From assembly GCA_029269725.1 (NCBI GenBank), contig JARJHS010000011.1, positions 124,001 to 188,000 of the forward strand: a stretch of 64,000 bases of DNA. Reading direction: 5' to 3'. The first letter of the stretch is position 1; each line of letters opens with the position of its first letter. Made by a program: the position numbers and the translations under genes. Below are positions 26,499 through 35,063 of the stretch, one piece after another. The notes beneath the pieces were generated by a model. That model saw only the letters and a program-made list of their open reading frames with translations, made no database searches and was not told the DNA's origin. Origin of the DNA: Pollutibacter soli. GTDB lineage: Bacteria; Bacteroidota; Bacteroidia; Chitinophagales; Chitinophagaceae.

Positions 26499-27146
26499 TT
26501 ACAGTTTTTGCGTACTACTTCCTTCCATTTTCCCATAAGTGATAAACACCAAAGCTGAAATGACCAGGCTTACAATCATCAGCACACAATTCAGTAGTAC
26601 TGTATTTAATCCGTTGATCGTTACATCAAGAAAGGGATAGGGATAAAAATGATCGATCGCGCCACAAGTCAAAGCAAACAGCAGGTACGCAAACGGAAAT
26701 ATCAACCATAAAAAAATATGCTTCCATTTCAGTGTCGATTTCGTGGTAAAAAACAACCAGTACATCAGAAACAGTACCGGCACAACCAGGTGAAGAAGTT
26801 CATCTGCCACGCGGTTGATGCCTTCCGGGTTCCAGATTTTTCTCAAGACTGTATGGTACACAATTGCACCGGCAGTAATATAAACCGCAATTGCAGTAAC
26901 AGCGGCGGGTTTTTTAAAAAATGATTTCATTCGATTGCTGCCGGGCATTAAAGAGATTGCGCAACAAACAGCGATAACAAGATTGATCCAGATGGTGAAA
27001 TAGCTAAAGTAACGTGTGATCGCTTCCGTCAGGTCTTTACCTGATGTATAAATTGACAAATAAAATTGTAGCCCCAGGGCAAACCATGCAGTGATTGCCG
27101 TGATTAAAAGAATGGTCCTTTCAGCTCCAGGCTGCTGAATCCTCAT
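26499..27146 (-). CDS. Pr6Pr-type multi-pass membrane protein
   Basis: A 215-aa protein with six hydrophobic helices. Conserved-looking features are TRYFSYFTIWINLVIAVC near residue 42, HTVLRKIWNPEG and DELLHLVVPVLFLMYWL near 105-130, and ALTCGAIDHFYPYPFLD near 160-175, which match the Pr6Pr (FAR-17a/AIG1-like) family. The biochemical role is unknown. A TATTTTTC box sits four bases before the ATG. It is convergent with the RluA-like gene. Confidence 0.8.
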   Translation of the reverse strand: MRIQQPGAERTILLITAITAWFALGLQFYLSIYTSGKDLTEAITRYFSYFTIWINLVIAVCCAISLMPGSNRMKSFFKKPAAVTAIAVYITAGAIVYHTVLRKIWNPEGINRVADELLHLVVPVLFLMYWLFFTTKSTLKWKHIFLWLIFPFAYLLFALTCGAIDHFYPYPFLDVTINGLNTVLLNCVLMIVSLVISALVFITYGKMEGSSTQKL

Positions 27147-27150
27147 AAAC

Positions 27151-27158
27151 GAAAAATA
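27151..27158 (-). promoter_or_regulatory. -7-like box TATTTTTC, four bases before Pr6Pr ATG
   Basis: TATTTTTC, gttt, ATG on the - strand; 7 of 8 matches to TAnnTTTG with the leaderless spacing. Confidence 0.4.
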
Positions 27159-27339
27159 TCCGGGTTATAGAATGGGGGTAACAGTTAACCAGGGATCAGA
27201 AAAATAATACTACCAATTGGGGGTGGATATATAAATGAGGTGGGTGTCAGCATCTTGAATAGACAAGTGCAATGCGAACTTAAAAAATTTTTCGAATTCT
27301 CAAACAGAAATCTGACAGGTGAAATTAGATGAGGAGAAA

Positions 27340-28035
27340 TCAGGAAGCTACGTGAAGACCGCATTCCTTTTTGGATTCTTCCCACCACCATCTTCCGGCA
27401 CGGGGATCTTCGCCGGGTTCGATAGCACGGGTACATGGCGCACATCCGATGCTGACAAATCCTTTATCGTGAAGGGGATTGTAGGGAACGTTGAATTCCT
27501 TAAGGTAATCGAGTACCTGTTGAAAACTCCAATGAATCAGCGGGTTAAATTTAATTAACTGGCGTTGTTCATCCCTCTCGACCAGCGGCATATCATGACG
27601 GTTCGCCGACTGATCAGCACGCAATCCGGTGATCCAGACTTTAGCACCCGCAAGTGCGCGTCCCAGTGGTTCAACTTTCCTGATAAAGCAGCATTCTTTC
27701 CTGTTTTCGACGGAGTCATAAAAACTCGTGAAGCCTTTTTTTGTTACCAGTTCTTCTACGGTTTCGTGTCTTGGGAAAAACACATCAATATCGATCTTGT
27801 ACCTGGCGCGTGTACGATCGACCAATTCATAAGTTTCATAAAACAATCGGCCAGTATCCAATGTGAAAATGCGGATCGGAATTTTATTCCGGGCAATAAT
27901 ATCTGTTATCACCTGGTCTTCCTGGCCAAGTGAAGTGGAAAAGCAAACTCCACCTGGAAACAAATTTGCCAGGTGGAGTAACTGTGCTTTGATATCTTTC
28001 TGACTCAGTTCCTCCTGTAAGGATTCAAGCGTCAT
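27340..28035 (-). CDS. cysH: Adenylyl-sulfate (APS/PAPS) reductase
   Basis: A 231-aa assimilatory sulfate reductase. The [4Fe-4S] ligands Cys115-Cys116 and Cys198/Cys201 (GCAPCTR) mark the APS-type reductase, and Cys225 in ECGLH is the catalytic Cys. It reduces APS to sulfite and AMP with thioredoxin. No cysD/cysN genes are nearby. It lies 13 bases after the peroxiredoxin gene and is probably co-transcribed with it. Confidence 0.93.
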   Translation of the reverse strand: MTLESLQEELSQKDIKAQLLHLANLFPGGVCFSTSLGQEDQVITDIIARNKIPIRIFTLDTGRLFYETYELVDRTRARYKIDIDVFFPRHETVEELVTKKGFTSFYDSVENRKECCFIRKVEPLGRALAGAKVWITGLRADQSANRHDMPLVERDEQRQLIKFNPLIHWSFQQVLDYLKEFNVPYNPLHDKGFVSIGCAPCTRAIEPGEDPRAGRWWWEESKKECGLHVAS

Positions 28036-28048
28036 CGAAAAGAATTAA

Positions 28049-28687
28049 TTAGTCAACATTAGGTTGTGGAGTATACCTCAGGTAAGGTTTAACCACATTC
28101 AAACCTTTCGGGAATTTCTTCACTGCATCTTCTGTGGAAACTGCAGGAACAACAATTACATCTTCACCGTTTTTCCAGTCAGCAGGAGTTGCTACACTGT
28201 AATTAGCTGTAAGCTGTAATGAGTCGATCACTCTCAGTACTTCAACAAAGTTTCTTCCAGTGGAAGCAGGATAAGTAATAGTAAGTTTGATTTTTTTATC
28301 AGGACCAATCACAAACAATGATCTCACTGTGAAATTCTCAGAAGAATTCGGGTGAATCATGTCATATAAGTCAGCCACTTTACGATCCGGATCCGCGATG
28401 ATCGGAAATTCAACATTCACTTTCTGAGTTTCGTTAATGTCTTTCACCCAACCACGATGCTTATCAATCGGGTCAACACTTACCGCGAGCACCTTTACAT
28501 TACGCTTTCTGAATTCTTCTTTCAAAGCTGCGGTCTTACCGAGTTCGGTAGTGCATACAGGAGTATAATCGGCCGGGTGTGAAAACAGAATGCCCCAGCT
28601 ATTGCCGAGATATTCATAAAAATCAATTTCACCTTCAGTAGTCGTTGCCTGGAAGTTGGGAGCTATGTCTCCTAAACGTAATCCCAT
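28049..28687 (-). CDS. 1-Cys peroxiredoxin (Prx6 family)
   Basis: A 212-aa peroxidase. The peroxidatic Cys45 is in SHPADYTPVCTTELG, and the long C-terminal domain (from about residue 165) is that of the Prx6 group; there is no resolving Cys pair. It reduces hydrogen peroxide and organic peroxides. It has its own promoter and probably leads the cysH transcript. Confidence 0.93.
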   Translation of the reverse strand: MGLRLGDIAPNFQATTTEGEIDFYEYLGNSWGILFSHPADYTPVCTTELGKTAALKEEFRKRNVKVLAVSVDPIDKHRGWVKDINETQKVNVEFPIIADPDRKVADLYDMIHPNSSENFTVRSLFVIGPDKKIKLTITYPASTGRNFVEVLRVIDSLQLTANYSVATPADWKNGEDVIVVPAVSTEDAVKKFPKGLNVVKPYLRYTPQPNVD

Positions 28688-28712
28688 AATTGGTAAATTT
28701 TTGAATGAGCGA

Positions 28713-28744
28713 CGAATTTAGGAGAATTTGAGAAGCCGACAAAA
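28713..28744 (-). promoter_or_regulatory. Promoter of the peroxiredoxin/cysH operon
   Basis: TTTTG (28740-28744), a 19-base spacer and TAAATTCG (28713-28720) on the - strand, 7 of 8 matches in the -7 box. The leader would be about 22 bases. Confidence 0.5.
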
Positions 28745-29008
28745 TTTATAGACTTATTTAACAGCCGGTTCATAGTCCATAGTCCATAGTTGAACAGCCA
28801 AGGAAGCACGCAGGGGGCGCCAGGCATCAGATCTCCGGGATTCTCGTTTAAAAAATGCAGCGTTCATTTATTTACAGGGTGAACTGCATAAGATTATTAA
28901 ACAATCGGAGCTGCCATGGTTACGATTTTATGAACGCACAATCAACACTTTACAAATGCTGCTCCCGCATTCCGGCTTTTGGCTGCGGTCCCGATAAAAA
29001 GTTACAGG
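28745..29008. other. Repeat-bearing intergenic stretch between peroxiredoxin and dinB genes
   Basis: It holds AACAGCCGGTTCATAGT (28761-28777, inverted copy of 511-527), three tandem CATAGTC units after it, and otherwise no ORF or RNA structure I can support. Confidence 0.5.
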
Positions 29009-30154
29009 CTAGAAACTTCCGCCGCTTCCTACGGCATCCCTGCCAAACCGGTCCTTAACATCATCAATAGCTTTATACAGTCCGGCCTTGCGTGCGGGAT
29101 CGCTGAAAAGATTGGTTTGCAGAGCCTCGCGGGTGAGTTCACTGACCCGGACGCCTAAAAGTCGAATTTTTTCACCTTTACGATAAAGCTGGTGAAACAA
29201 AGTCTTTGCTACAGGAATAAGTTCGTCATCAAAAAAAGTATAGGGGATCGAGGATTGTTTTGACGTCGTTTCAAAATCCGGATACCTGATTTTTACTGCC
29301 AGACAGCCAGCCATCTTATCATCATTGCGAAGATTGAAGGCGACTTTTTCTGTCATCTTTACCAGCTGGCTCATCAGGAATTCCATGTCATTGGTATTTT
29401 CTTCGAAAGTGTTTTCGTTGGAAATTGATTTAGATTCATGATAGGCATGCACTTCACTGTGGTGTTGACCCTGTGCGCGATGCCATAAATCGACGGCATA
29501 ATTTCCCACTGTTTTTTCTAAAACTTCCAGCGGATAAGAGGCGAGGTCACCAATGGTTGAAAAACCAAGCGCATGCAGATTTTTCAGCGTGTGCTCACCA
29601 ACGCCCATAAAACGACTGAGTGGTAACGGTGCAAGAAATTCCTTTTCTCTTCCCGGCAACACCTGCAAATAACCATTTGGCTTCGCTTCATTTGTAGCCA
29701 TTTTTGCGATCATTTTATTCGACGCAAGGCCAAATGATATAGGAAGTTTGGTTTTCTCCATGATCTCTTCACGTAATTCTATTGTCCATTTCAAAGGCTG
29801 AAAAAACCTATCCATTCCCGTTATATCAACATAAAACTCATCGATAGAAGCCTTTTCAAATAGTGGTGCTTTTGCAGCAATAATTTCTGTCACCATTCTT
29901 GAATAATGACTATACCTGTCACGCGAGCCCTGCAACAATATGGCTTGCGGACAAAGCTGCATGGCCTTTTTCATGGGCATGGCTGATGCAACTCCAAATT
30001 TCCTTGCCTCATAACTGCAGGTCGTTACAACACCACGATCGCGGCTGCCTCCCACAATCAACGGTTTTCCGCGAAGCGATGGATCTTTTAGGATCTCCAC
30101 TTCCACAAAAAATGCATCGAGGTCGAAATGAGCGATATATCGTTGCTTCTCCAA
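29009..30154 (-). CDS. dinB: DNA polymerase IV
   Basis: A 381-aa Y-family translesion polymerase. The catalytic carboxylates are in HFDLDAFFVEVE (near residue 10) and KASIDEFYVDITG (near 102), followed by the helix-hairpin-helix GVGEHTLKNLHALGFSTIGDLA and the little-finger domain. The frame begins with TTG at 30154; a TAAATTTG box lies five bases before it, which supports that start as leaderless, though an internal start cannot be excluded. Confidence 0.93.
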   Translation of the reverse strand: MEKQRYIAHFDLDAFFVEVEILKDPSLRGKPLIVGGSRDRGVVTTCSYEARKFGVASAMPMKKAMQLCPQAILLQGSRDRYSHYSRMVTEIIAAKAPLFEKASIDEFYVDITGMDRFFQPLKWTIELREEIMEKTKLPISFGLASNKMIAKMATNEAKPNGYLQVLPGREKEFLAPLPLSRFMGVGEHTLKNLHALGFSTIGDLASYPLEVLEKTVGNYAVDLWHRAQGQHHSEVHAYHESKSISNENTFEENTNDMEFLMSQLVKMTEKVAFNLRNDDKMAGCLAVKIRYPDFETTSKQSSIPYTFFDDELIPVAKTLFHQLYRKGEKIRLLGVRVSELTREALQTNLFSDPARKAGLYKAIDDVKDRFGRDAVGSGGSF

Positions 30155-30159
30155 GGGAT

Positions 30160-30179
30160 CAAATTTACAGATTTCTGTA
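30160..30179 (-). promoter_or_regulatory. dinB -7 box with overlapping palindrome
   Basis: The -7 box TAAATTTG is 30160-30167 (- strand), and TACAG-attt-CTGTA at 30166-30179 is an inverted repeat that overlaps its upstream end. The palindrome could be an operator for a damage-response repressor; this is inference. Confidence 0.4.
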
Positions 30180-30216
30180 CCGGCTAATATGATGTAAATT
30201 CACCGATTACAAAAGA

Positions 30217-30699
30217 ATGGCTATGACATGGACCTGGCTTAGTTCAACCGTTGCTCCTTTGCAACAACTGATCGGATTTCTGCACAAAGAATCTAAATCA
30301 AGTGATGTTACAGGAAAACAGGTATTGATGGAACTGAGAGATAATCTTAATCTATATAAGGAGGCTTATGAAAATACCGGTACCTATGATAATCTCATCG
30401 ATTTGCTCAGTAATGAGGCATACAGAACTGCCATTAAAGAAAATTTTCCTTTTAAAAAGATAAAGGCAGGTAAAATTCAGAAAATCCATATCAGGGATGA
30501 ACGCAACCTCAGATACCTGGGATGGACAACCGAAAAACTGATGGATAAGATCGATGAAAAAATTCAGTCACTCAAAAATCTGAAAAAATTAAACAACGGA
30601 TCAGTAGAAAAAATCAGCCCGAAAGTCACACTCAAACTCAGTAATCTTTACTTCAGGATGAAGCTGATGGCGGAGTTCATTTACGAAGTAAAACGCTGA
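30217..30699 (+). CDS. Unknown 160-aa helical protein
   Basis: I do not recognise a family. The protein appears all-alpha and cytoplasmic: an N-terminal amphipathic stretch, then KQVLMELRDNLNLYKEAYENTGTYDNLIDLLSNEAY, a basic middle part (FPFKKIKAGKIQKIHIRDERNLRYLGW) and a Lys-rich coiled-coil-like segment (DKIDEKIQSLKNLKKL). A second Met at 30223 is an alternative start. It is divergent from dinB, with 62 bases between starts. A family B array begins right after the stop. Confidence 0.7.
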   Translation: MAMTWTWLSSTVAPLQQLIGFLHKESKSSDVTGKQVLMELRDNLNLYKEAYENTGTYDNLIDLLSNEAYRTAIKENFPFKKIKAGKIQKIHIRDERNLRYLGWTTEKLMDKIDEKIQSLKNLKKLNNGSVEKISPKVTLKLSNLYFRMKLMAEFIYEVKR

Positions 30700-30705
30700 A
30701 AGTGG

Positions 30706-30885
30706 AAGGTAGAACGTTAAACGTTGAACGTCAGAACCTGCGAAGCGACCAGCACTGCAATTTGCGATCATATTTGCTTTGTAATCAATGCAGCCGCAAA
30801 AAATATATTAAAATATCTACTTGCATTTCTAAAAAATATCTTTCGAGCAACAGCTTACGTTTTACATTCGACGTTTTACGATAAA
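30706..30885. repeat. Paired inverted family B arrays between convergent genes
   Basis: GTAGAACGTTAAACGTTGAACG follows the stop of the 160-aa gene (30709-30731), and on the - strand CGTAAAACGTCGAATGTAAAACG follows the rimM stop (30852-30885). Both lie in sense orientation after a stop codon. The 120 bases between them show no gene. Confidence 0.65.
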
Positions 30886-30887
30886 CC

Positions 30888-31406
30888 TTAAAGATAAATT
30901 TCCAGTAGACCTTCAGGCAAATTCACCAGTATCTGTTTTTTTGAGTGATTTATTTTTTCGAGCGTCGATTCATTTAACGGGATCAGCACTTCTTTCTTAC
31001 TGATCTCGATCCGGAGCAGAATCTGTTGTGGTTGTTCAATCACCTCTTCCACAAGGCCTAAGGGTTCTTTATTGTTCAGAACTGTGTATCCAAGGAGGGA
31101 AACCGGTGCATTTTTAGCAGCAAGTTTACTGACCTGGCTTTCGGGTAGCCATACCTGCTTTTTCAACAGCAGCTGCGCCGCTTCTTTTGATGCCACCGAA
31201 TCCAGCCGGATGATTACTTCTTCATTATTCTTCCCGCGGATCTGCAGTGGGAAATAGGGGATATAACTCCCACGGGATACTTCAACAAAAAAGCTTTCCA
31301 CTCCCGGGAATAAAGATTTTTTTCCGAGGTTGTGTTTCAATACAATTTCACCTTCTGTTCCGTAGGTTCCTACGATTGAACCTACACGGATATACTGTTC
31401 ATCCAT
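30888..31406 (-). CDS. rimM: 16S rRNA processing protein
   Basis: A 172-aa maturation factor for the 30S subunit head. The N-terminal beta-barrel begins YIRVGSIVGTYGTEGEIVLKHNL and the PRC-barrel part has LVEEVIEQPQQILLRIEI and EVLIPLNESTLEKI. It binds uS19. It follows rpsP as in many bacteria, but a terminator separates them. Confidence 0.93.
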   Translation of the reverse strand: MDEQYIRVGSIVGTYGTEGEIVLKHNLGKKSLFPGVESFFVEVSRGSYIPYFPLQIRGKNNEEVIIRLDSVASKEAAQLLLKKQVWLPESQVSKLAAKNAPVSLLGYTVLNNKEPLGLVEEVIEQPQQILLRIEISKKEVLIPLNESTLEKINHSKKQILVNLPEGLLEIYL

Positions 31407-31433
31407 TAGCTGTTCTTATCGTCTGAAAAATAC

Positions 31434-31458
31434 AAAAAGCCCCGGATCAGGGGGCTTT
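31434..31458 (-). terminator. Terminator after rpsP
   Basis: AAAGCCCC pairs with GGGGCTTT (loop of seven), then TTTTTG on the - strand. It lies 24 bases after rpsP, so part of the transcription may stop before rimM. Confidence 0.8.
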
Positions 31459-31481
31459 CTGTGATATCTTACCAGCAGGTA

Positions 31482-31928
31482 CTATTCCGGTTTTGCTTCG
31501 CCTGGCCTTCTTTCCATGCGACGGTTTGGAGGACCCTGTCTGCGATTACCTCTACGCGCACGCGCAGATTCTTCCTGACGCTGCCTGATTTTTGCCTCAT
31601 GCTCTTCGTGCCATTTAGCAAACTTCGTCATTGCAGTGGCTTCATCAAAAAGGTTGAGCGTAACACCACGCAACAAGTGTTTCAGGTAGAGTACTCCTTT
31701 GTAAGAAAGAATTCTTCTTACAGTGTCTGTGGGTTGAGCTCCTTTGTGAAGCCATTCCAATGCTTTCTGACGATCAATCTGCACAGTAGCAGGAACAGTT
31801 AAAGGATTGTAAGTGCCGATCTTCTGGATGAATTTACCATCCCTGGGCGCACGGGCATCGGCAACAACGATAAAGTAGAAGGGTCGTTTTTTGCTCCCGT
31901 GACGCTGTAATCTAATCTTTACAGCCAT
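31482..31928 (-). CDS. rpsP: 30S ribosomal protein bS16
   Basis: A 148-aa ribosomal protein. The core (1-80) begins [19 protein letters not shown]. The remaining residues form a long charged tail, with [13 protein letters not shown] and an Arg/Gly/Pro-rich end, that is missing from the 82-aa E. coli protein and is common in Bacteroidota. The tail is rich in Arg and may contact rRNA. Confidence 0.95.
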   Translation of the reverse strand: MAVKIRLQRHGSKKRPFYFIVVADARAPRDGKFIQKIGTYNPLTVPATVQIDRQKALEWLHKGAQPTDTVRRILSYKGVLYLKHLLRGVTLNLFDEATAMTKFAKWHEEHEAKIRQRQEESARARRGNRRQGPPNRRMERRPGEAKPE

Positions 31929-32051
31929 AAAAAATAGAAATTTTTTGCGGGTTGTTTATTAAAAAGGTTTCAACTAATAAGTTTGCGAAGATAAGGCTAA
32001 CGGCCTATTTCACAAAACAAAATTACAAAGCATTTCTTAAAAAATTATCCA

Positions 32052-33374
32052 CTACCTGCGCCCAAAACCCATTCTACCGCCCATTGGCATCTTGTTCATC
32101 ATTTTCATCATTTCCCTCATTTGCTCAAACTGCTTCATGAACTGATTTACATCGGAGATATCCTTCGCCGAACCGGCAGCGATGCGCTTTTTCCGGCTCA
32201 TATCGATCACATTCGGGTTGGCACGCTCGAATGGTGTCATGGAATTGATGATCGCTTCCACACCCTTAAACGCATCATCACTGATATCAACATCTTTGAT
32301 CGCCTTGCCCATTCCGGGTATCATGCCCATCAGATCTTTCAGGCTTCCCATTTTCTTAATCTGCTGCAGCTGATCAAGAAAATCCTGGAAATCAAACTGG
32401 TTTTTCCTGATCTTTTTCTCCAGTTTTTTTGCTTCCGCTTCGTCGTACTGCGCCTGTGCTTTTTCAACAAGTGAAGTGATATCACCCATCCCCAGGATAC
32501 GCTGAGCCATACGCTCCGGATAGAATACGTCCAGGGTATCCAACTTTTCTCCGCTGCTGATGAACTTGATCGGCTTGTTAACAGTATACCTGATCGATAA
32601 TGCCGCACCACCGCGCGTATCACCATCAAGTTTCGTAAGTACAACGCCATTAAAATCAAGACGATCATTGAAAGCCTTGGCAGTATTCACTGCGTCCTGG
32701 CCGGTCATGGAGTCAACTACGAACAAGATCTCCTGTGGTTTTACCGCCTCTTTTATTCCTGCTACCTCGTTCATCATCACTTCGTCAATGGCAAGGCGAC
32801 CGGCAGTATCTATGATAACAACATTCTTGTTTTTTGCCCGTGCTTCAACAATTGCCTGTTTCGCAATGGCAACAGCATCCTTGTTTTCCGGATCACTGTA
32901 CACATCAACTTTAATCTGCTCCCCCAATACTTTCAACTGATCAATCGCCGCGGGACGATAGATATCAGCCGCTACAAGCAAGGGAGATTTCCCCTTTCTT
33001 GTTTTCAGGTAACTGGCCAGCTTACCGCTGAATGTAGTTTTACCCGAACCCTGCAAACCAGCAATCAGGATAATTGCAGGATTGCCCGTGATATTGAAAT
33101 CACTTTCAACACCGCCCATCAATTCGGTAAGCTCATCCTTTACGATCTTAACCATGAGCTGTCCCGGACTAACGGCATTGATTACCTTCTCACCAGCTGC
33201 CTTATCCTTGACCTTATCCGTAAATTCTTTAGCAATCTTAAAGTTTACATCCGCATCAATCAAAGCCCTTCGGATTTCCTTTACTGTGGTGGCAATATTC
33301 AGATCGTTGATCCTTCCTTCACCCTTGAGTTGCTTAAACGCCGATTCAAGTTTATCACTGAGATTTTCAAACAT
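32052..33374 (-). CDS. ffh: Signal recognition particle protein Ffh
   Basis: A 440-aa SRP GTPase. The N domain is followed by the G domain with the P loop GLQGSGKTTFSGKL, DTAGRLAIDE and TKLDGDTRGGAALS, then the methionine-rich M domain ending MREMMKMMNKMPMGGRMGFGRR, which binds signal sequences and SRP RNA. The leader holds a hairpin with a T run. Confidence 0.97.
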   Translation of the reverse strand: MFENLSDKLESAFKQLKGEGRINDLNIATTVKEIRRALIDADVNFKIAKEFTDKVKDKAAGEKVINAVSPGQLMVKIVKDELTELMGGVESDFNITGNPAIILIAGLQGSGKTTFSGKLASYLKTRKGKSPLLVAADIYRPAAIDQLKVLGEQIKVDVYSDPENKDAVAIAKQAIVEARAKNKNVVIIDTAGRLAIDEVMMNEVAGIKEAVKPQEILFVVDSMTGQDAVNTAKAFNDRLDFNGVVLTKLDGDTRGGAALSIRYTVNKPIKFISSGEKLDTLDVFYPERMAQRILGMGDITSLVEKAQAQYDEAEAKKLEKKIRKNQFDFQDFLDQLQQIKKMGSLKDLMGMIPGMGKAIKDVDISDDAFKGVEAIINSMTPFERANPNVIDMSRKKRIAAGSAKDISDVNQFMKQFEQMREMMKMMNKMPMGGRMGFGRR

Positions 33375-33395
33375 AACCGTGTTTTTCTAACCAAT

Positions 33396-33424
33396 AAAAA
33401 AGTGAACATCATTGATGTTCACTT
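33396..33424 (-). terminator. Hairpin with T run between rpoD and ffh
   Basis: An 11-bp perfect stem (AAGTGAACATC with GATGTTCACTT, loop of three) runs into TTTTTT on the - strand. It may end the rpoD transcript, but a TATATTTG box lies 12 bases upstream of it (33436-33443), so it could also act as an attenuator in the ffh leader. Confidence 0.7.
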
Positions 33425-33435
33425 AAAATGAGATG

Positions 33436-33443
33436 CAAATATA
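33436..33443 (-). promoter_or_regulatory. -7 box TATATTTG ahead of ffh
   Basis: An exact TAnnTTTG match on the - strand, directly after the family B array that follows rpoD. The leader to ffh would be about 57 bases and include the hairpin at 33400-33424. Confidence 0.45.
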
Positions 33444-33483
33444 CGTTTTACGCGGAACGTTGAACGTTCTACGTTTAACGTTT
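33444..33483 (-). repeat. Family B array after rpoD stop
   Basis: On the - strand the rpoD TAG stop runs into AAACGTTAAACGTAGAACG and further AACGTT units, ending at the ffh -7 box. Confidence 0.7.
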
Positions 33484-34350
33484 CTACCCCAAATAGCTTC
33501 TCAGGTGTTTGCTTCTTGAAGTATTTCGTAAACGTGTAATGGCTTTGTCTTTGATCTGCCTGACGCGTTCGCGGGTGAGGCTGAATCTTTCGCCGATATC
33601 TTCCAGGCTCATCGGATGATCCACACCGATTCCGAAGAAAAAGCGAAGTACTTCCTGCTGGCGCTCGGTCAATGTGTTCAGCGATCTTTCGATCTCCTGT
33701 TTCATCGATTGATTATGGTCAAGCTCTTCATCGGCAGCTTCCGAATTCGGATTTTCCATAACATCAACCAATGTACTCTCTTCTCCGTCGGAAAGAGGGG
33801 AATCCATACTCACATGCCTGCTGCCCATACTGAGTGTTGCTGAGATCTCTTCGATTTCGAGATCAAGAATATCAGCCAGTTCTTCTACCGAGGGTTCGCG
33901 CTCGAACTCCTGTTCCAGCTGCTGATAAGCCTTGTTAATCCTGTTGGCGAGACCGACTTTATTCAATGGTAATCGTACAATCCTCGACTGTTCAGCCAGT
34001 GATTGCAGGATGCTTTGACGGATCCACCATACTGCGTAAGAAATGAATTTGAAACCTCTTGTTTCATCAAAGCGCTGTGCTGCTTTGATCAGGCCGAGAT
34101 TACCTTCGTTGATTAAATCTGGAAGTGAAAGACCTTGATTCTGATACTGTTTCGCAACAGAAACAACAAATCGAAGGTTTGCCTTTGTCAGGCGGTCAAG
34201 GGCACGTTGATCGCCTTGTTTGATGAGCATCGCCAGTTGTACTTCTTCTTCAGCACTCACCATTTCCACCTTACCGATTTCCTGGAGATACTTTTCAAGA
34301 CTTTGCGACTCACGATTTGTAATAGATTTCGTGATTTTGAGCTGACGCAT
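33484..34350 (-). CDS. rpoD: RNA polymerase primary sigma factor
   Basis: A 288-aa sigma-70 family protein of the short Bacteroidota RpoD/SigA type. The start at 34350 gives the conserved [15 protein letters not shown] opening (34356, MSMRQ, is an alternative; the frame extends to 34404). Region 2 has [22 protein letters not shown] and [10 protein letters not shown]; region 4 has [22 protein letters not shown]. It lacks the long non-conserved region 1.1 of E. coli. It directs recognition of TTG/TAnnTTTG promoters such as those noted here. Confidence 0.96.
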   Translation of the reverse strand: MRQLKITKSITNRESQSLEKYLQEIGKVEMVSAEEEVQLAMLIKQGDQRALDRLTKANLRFVVSVAKQYQNQGLSLPDLINEGNLGLIKAAQRFDETRGFKFISYAVWWIRQSILQSLAEQSRIVRLPLNKVGLANRINKAYQQLEQEFEREPSVEELADILDLEIEEISATLSMGSRHVSMDSPLSDGEESTLVDVMENPNSEAADEELDHNQSMKQEIERSLNTLTERQQEVLRFFFGIGVDHPMSLEDIGERFSLTRERVRQIKDKAITRLRNTSRSKHLRSYLG

Positions 34351-34571
34351 ACTCATAGGAGGGCACTTTTTTGGTTTTGCCTTTTTGGCTGTACGGATTA
34401 ACACAGCTTAAACGGATACTCTTTTAAGATATTGTTAAAGGCGCATACCCGTAAAGGCCAATCACAATCCACATTTTTTTCATAAATAATTGAAAGATAG
34501 TCAGTTACTTATTTCAAAAATCTAATGACGTTTTTTTCCCACCATGCGGGGTGAACAAATGCCAAAAAATA

Positions 34572-34602
34572 TTTTGCGGCAACAGATTATTTTCTATACT
34601 TG
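34572..34602 (+). promoter_or_regulatory. Promoter of the START-like gene
   Basis: TTTTG (34572-34576), an 18-base spacer and TATACTTG (34595-34602; 7 of 8 matches). The leader would be about 45 bases. Confidence 0.5.
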
Positions 34603-34650
34603 CACGGATACAGTCAGAATGACTGTGAGCTAGACTAATTGAATCAAAAG

Positions 34651-35028
34651 ATGAGTAAGCAATTGTACACCCTGGAATACCCTGTGAGATGTTCGCCCAC
34701 GATTTTATATGAATTTTTATCAACGCCTGCCGGTTTACAGGAATGGTTTGCTGACAAAGTAGATGAACGGGACAGTGTCTTCTCTTTCACCTGGAATGGA
34801 AATACCGATAAGGCGCAGATGATCGAAGCGGAGGAAGATAAATTTGTTCGTTTTCACTGGCTGAATGGCCCTAAGAATGAATACTTCGAGTTCGCCATAG
34901 AAAAATCAGAAGTCACCAGCCAGACCATCCTGGTGATCAAAGATTTTTCAGAGAAAAAAGAAATCCCTGACCAGAAACGTCTCTGGGATTTCCAGGTGAA
35001 TGATCTTTTCTATCGTTTAGGAAACTGA
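34651..35028 (+). CDS. START-like (SRPBCC) domain protein
   Basis: A 125-aa single-domain protein of the Bet v1/AHSA1-like helix-grip fold: LEYPVRCSPTILYEFLSTPAGLQEWFADKVD is the typical opening, with FSFTWNGN, VRFHWL and a long C-terminal helix. Such proteins bind hydrophobic ligands in a central cavity; the ligand here is unknown. The start at 34651 (MSKQLY) is preferred over 34639. It is widespread in Bacteroidota near rpoD/lptG, as far as I recall. Confidence 0.85.
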   Translation: MSKQLYTLEYPVRCSPTILYEFLSTPAGLQEWFADKVDERDSVFSFTWNGNTDKAQMIEAEEDKFVRFHWLNGPKNEYFEFAIEKSEVTSQTILVIKDFSEKKEIPDQKRLWDFQVNDLFYRLGN

Positions 35029-35063
35029 TACCTGGTATTCCGGCAATGGACGCCAGCTGATGG

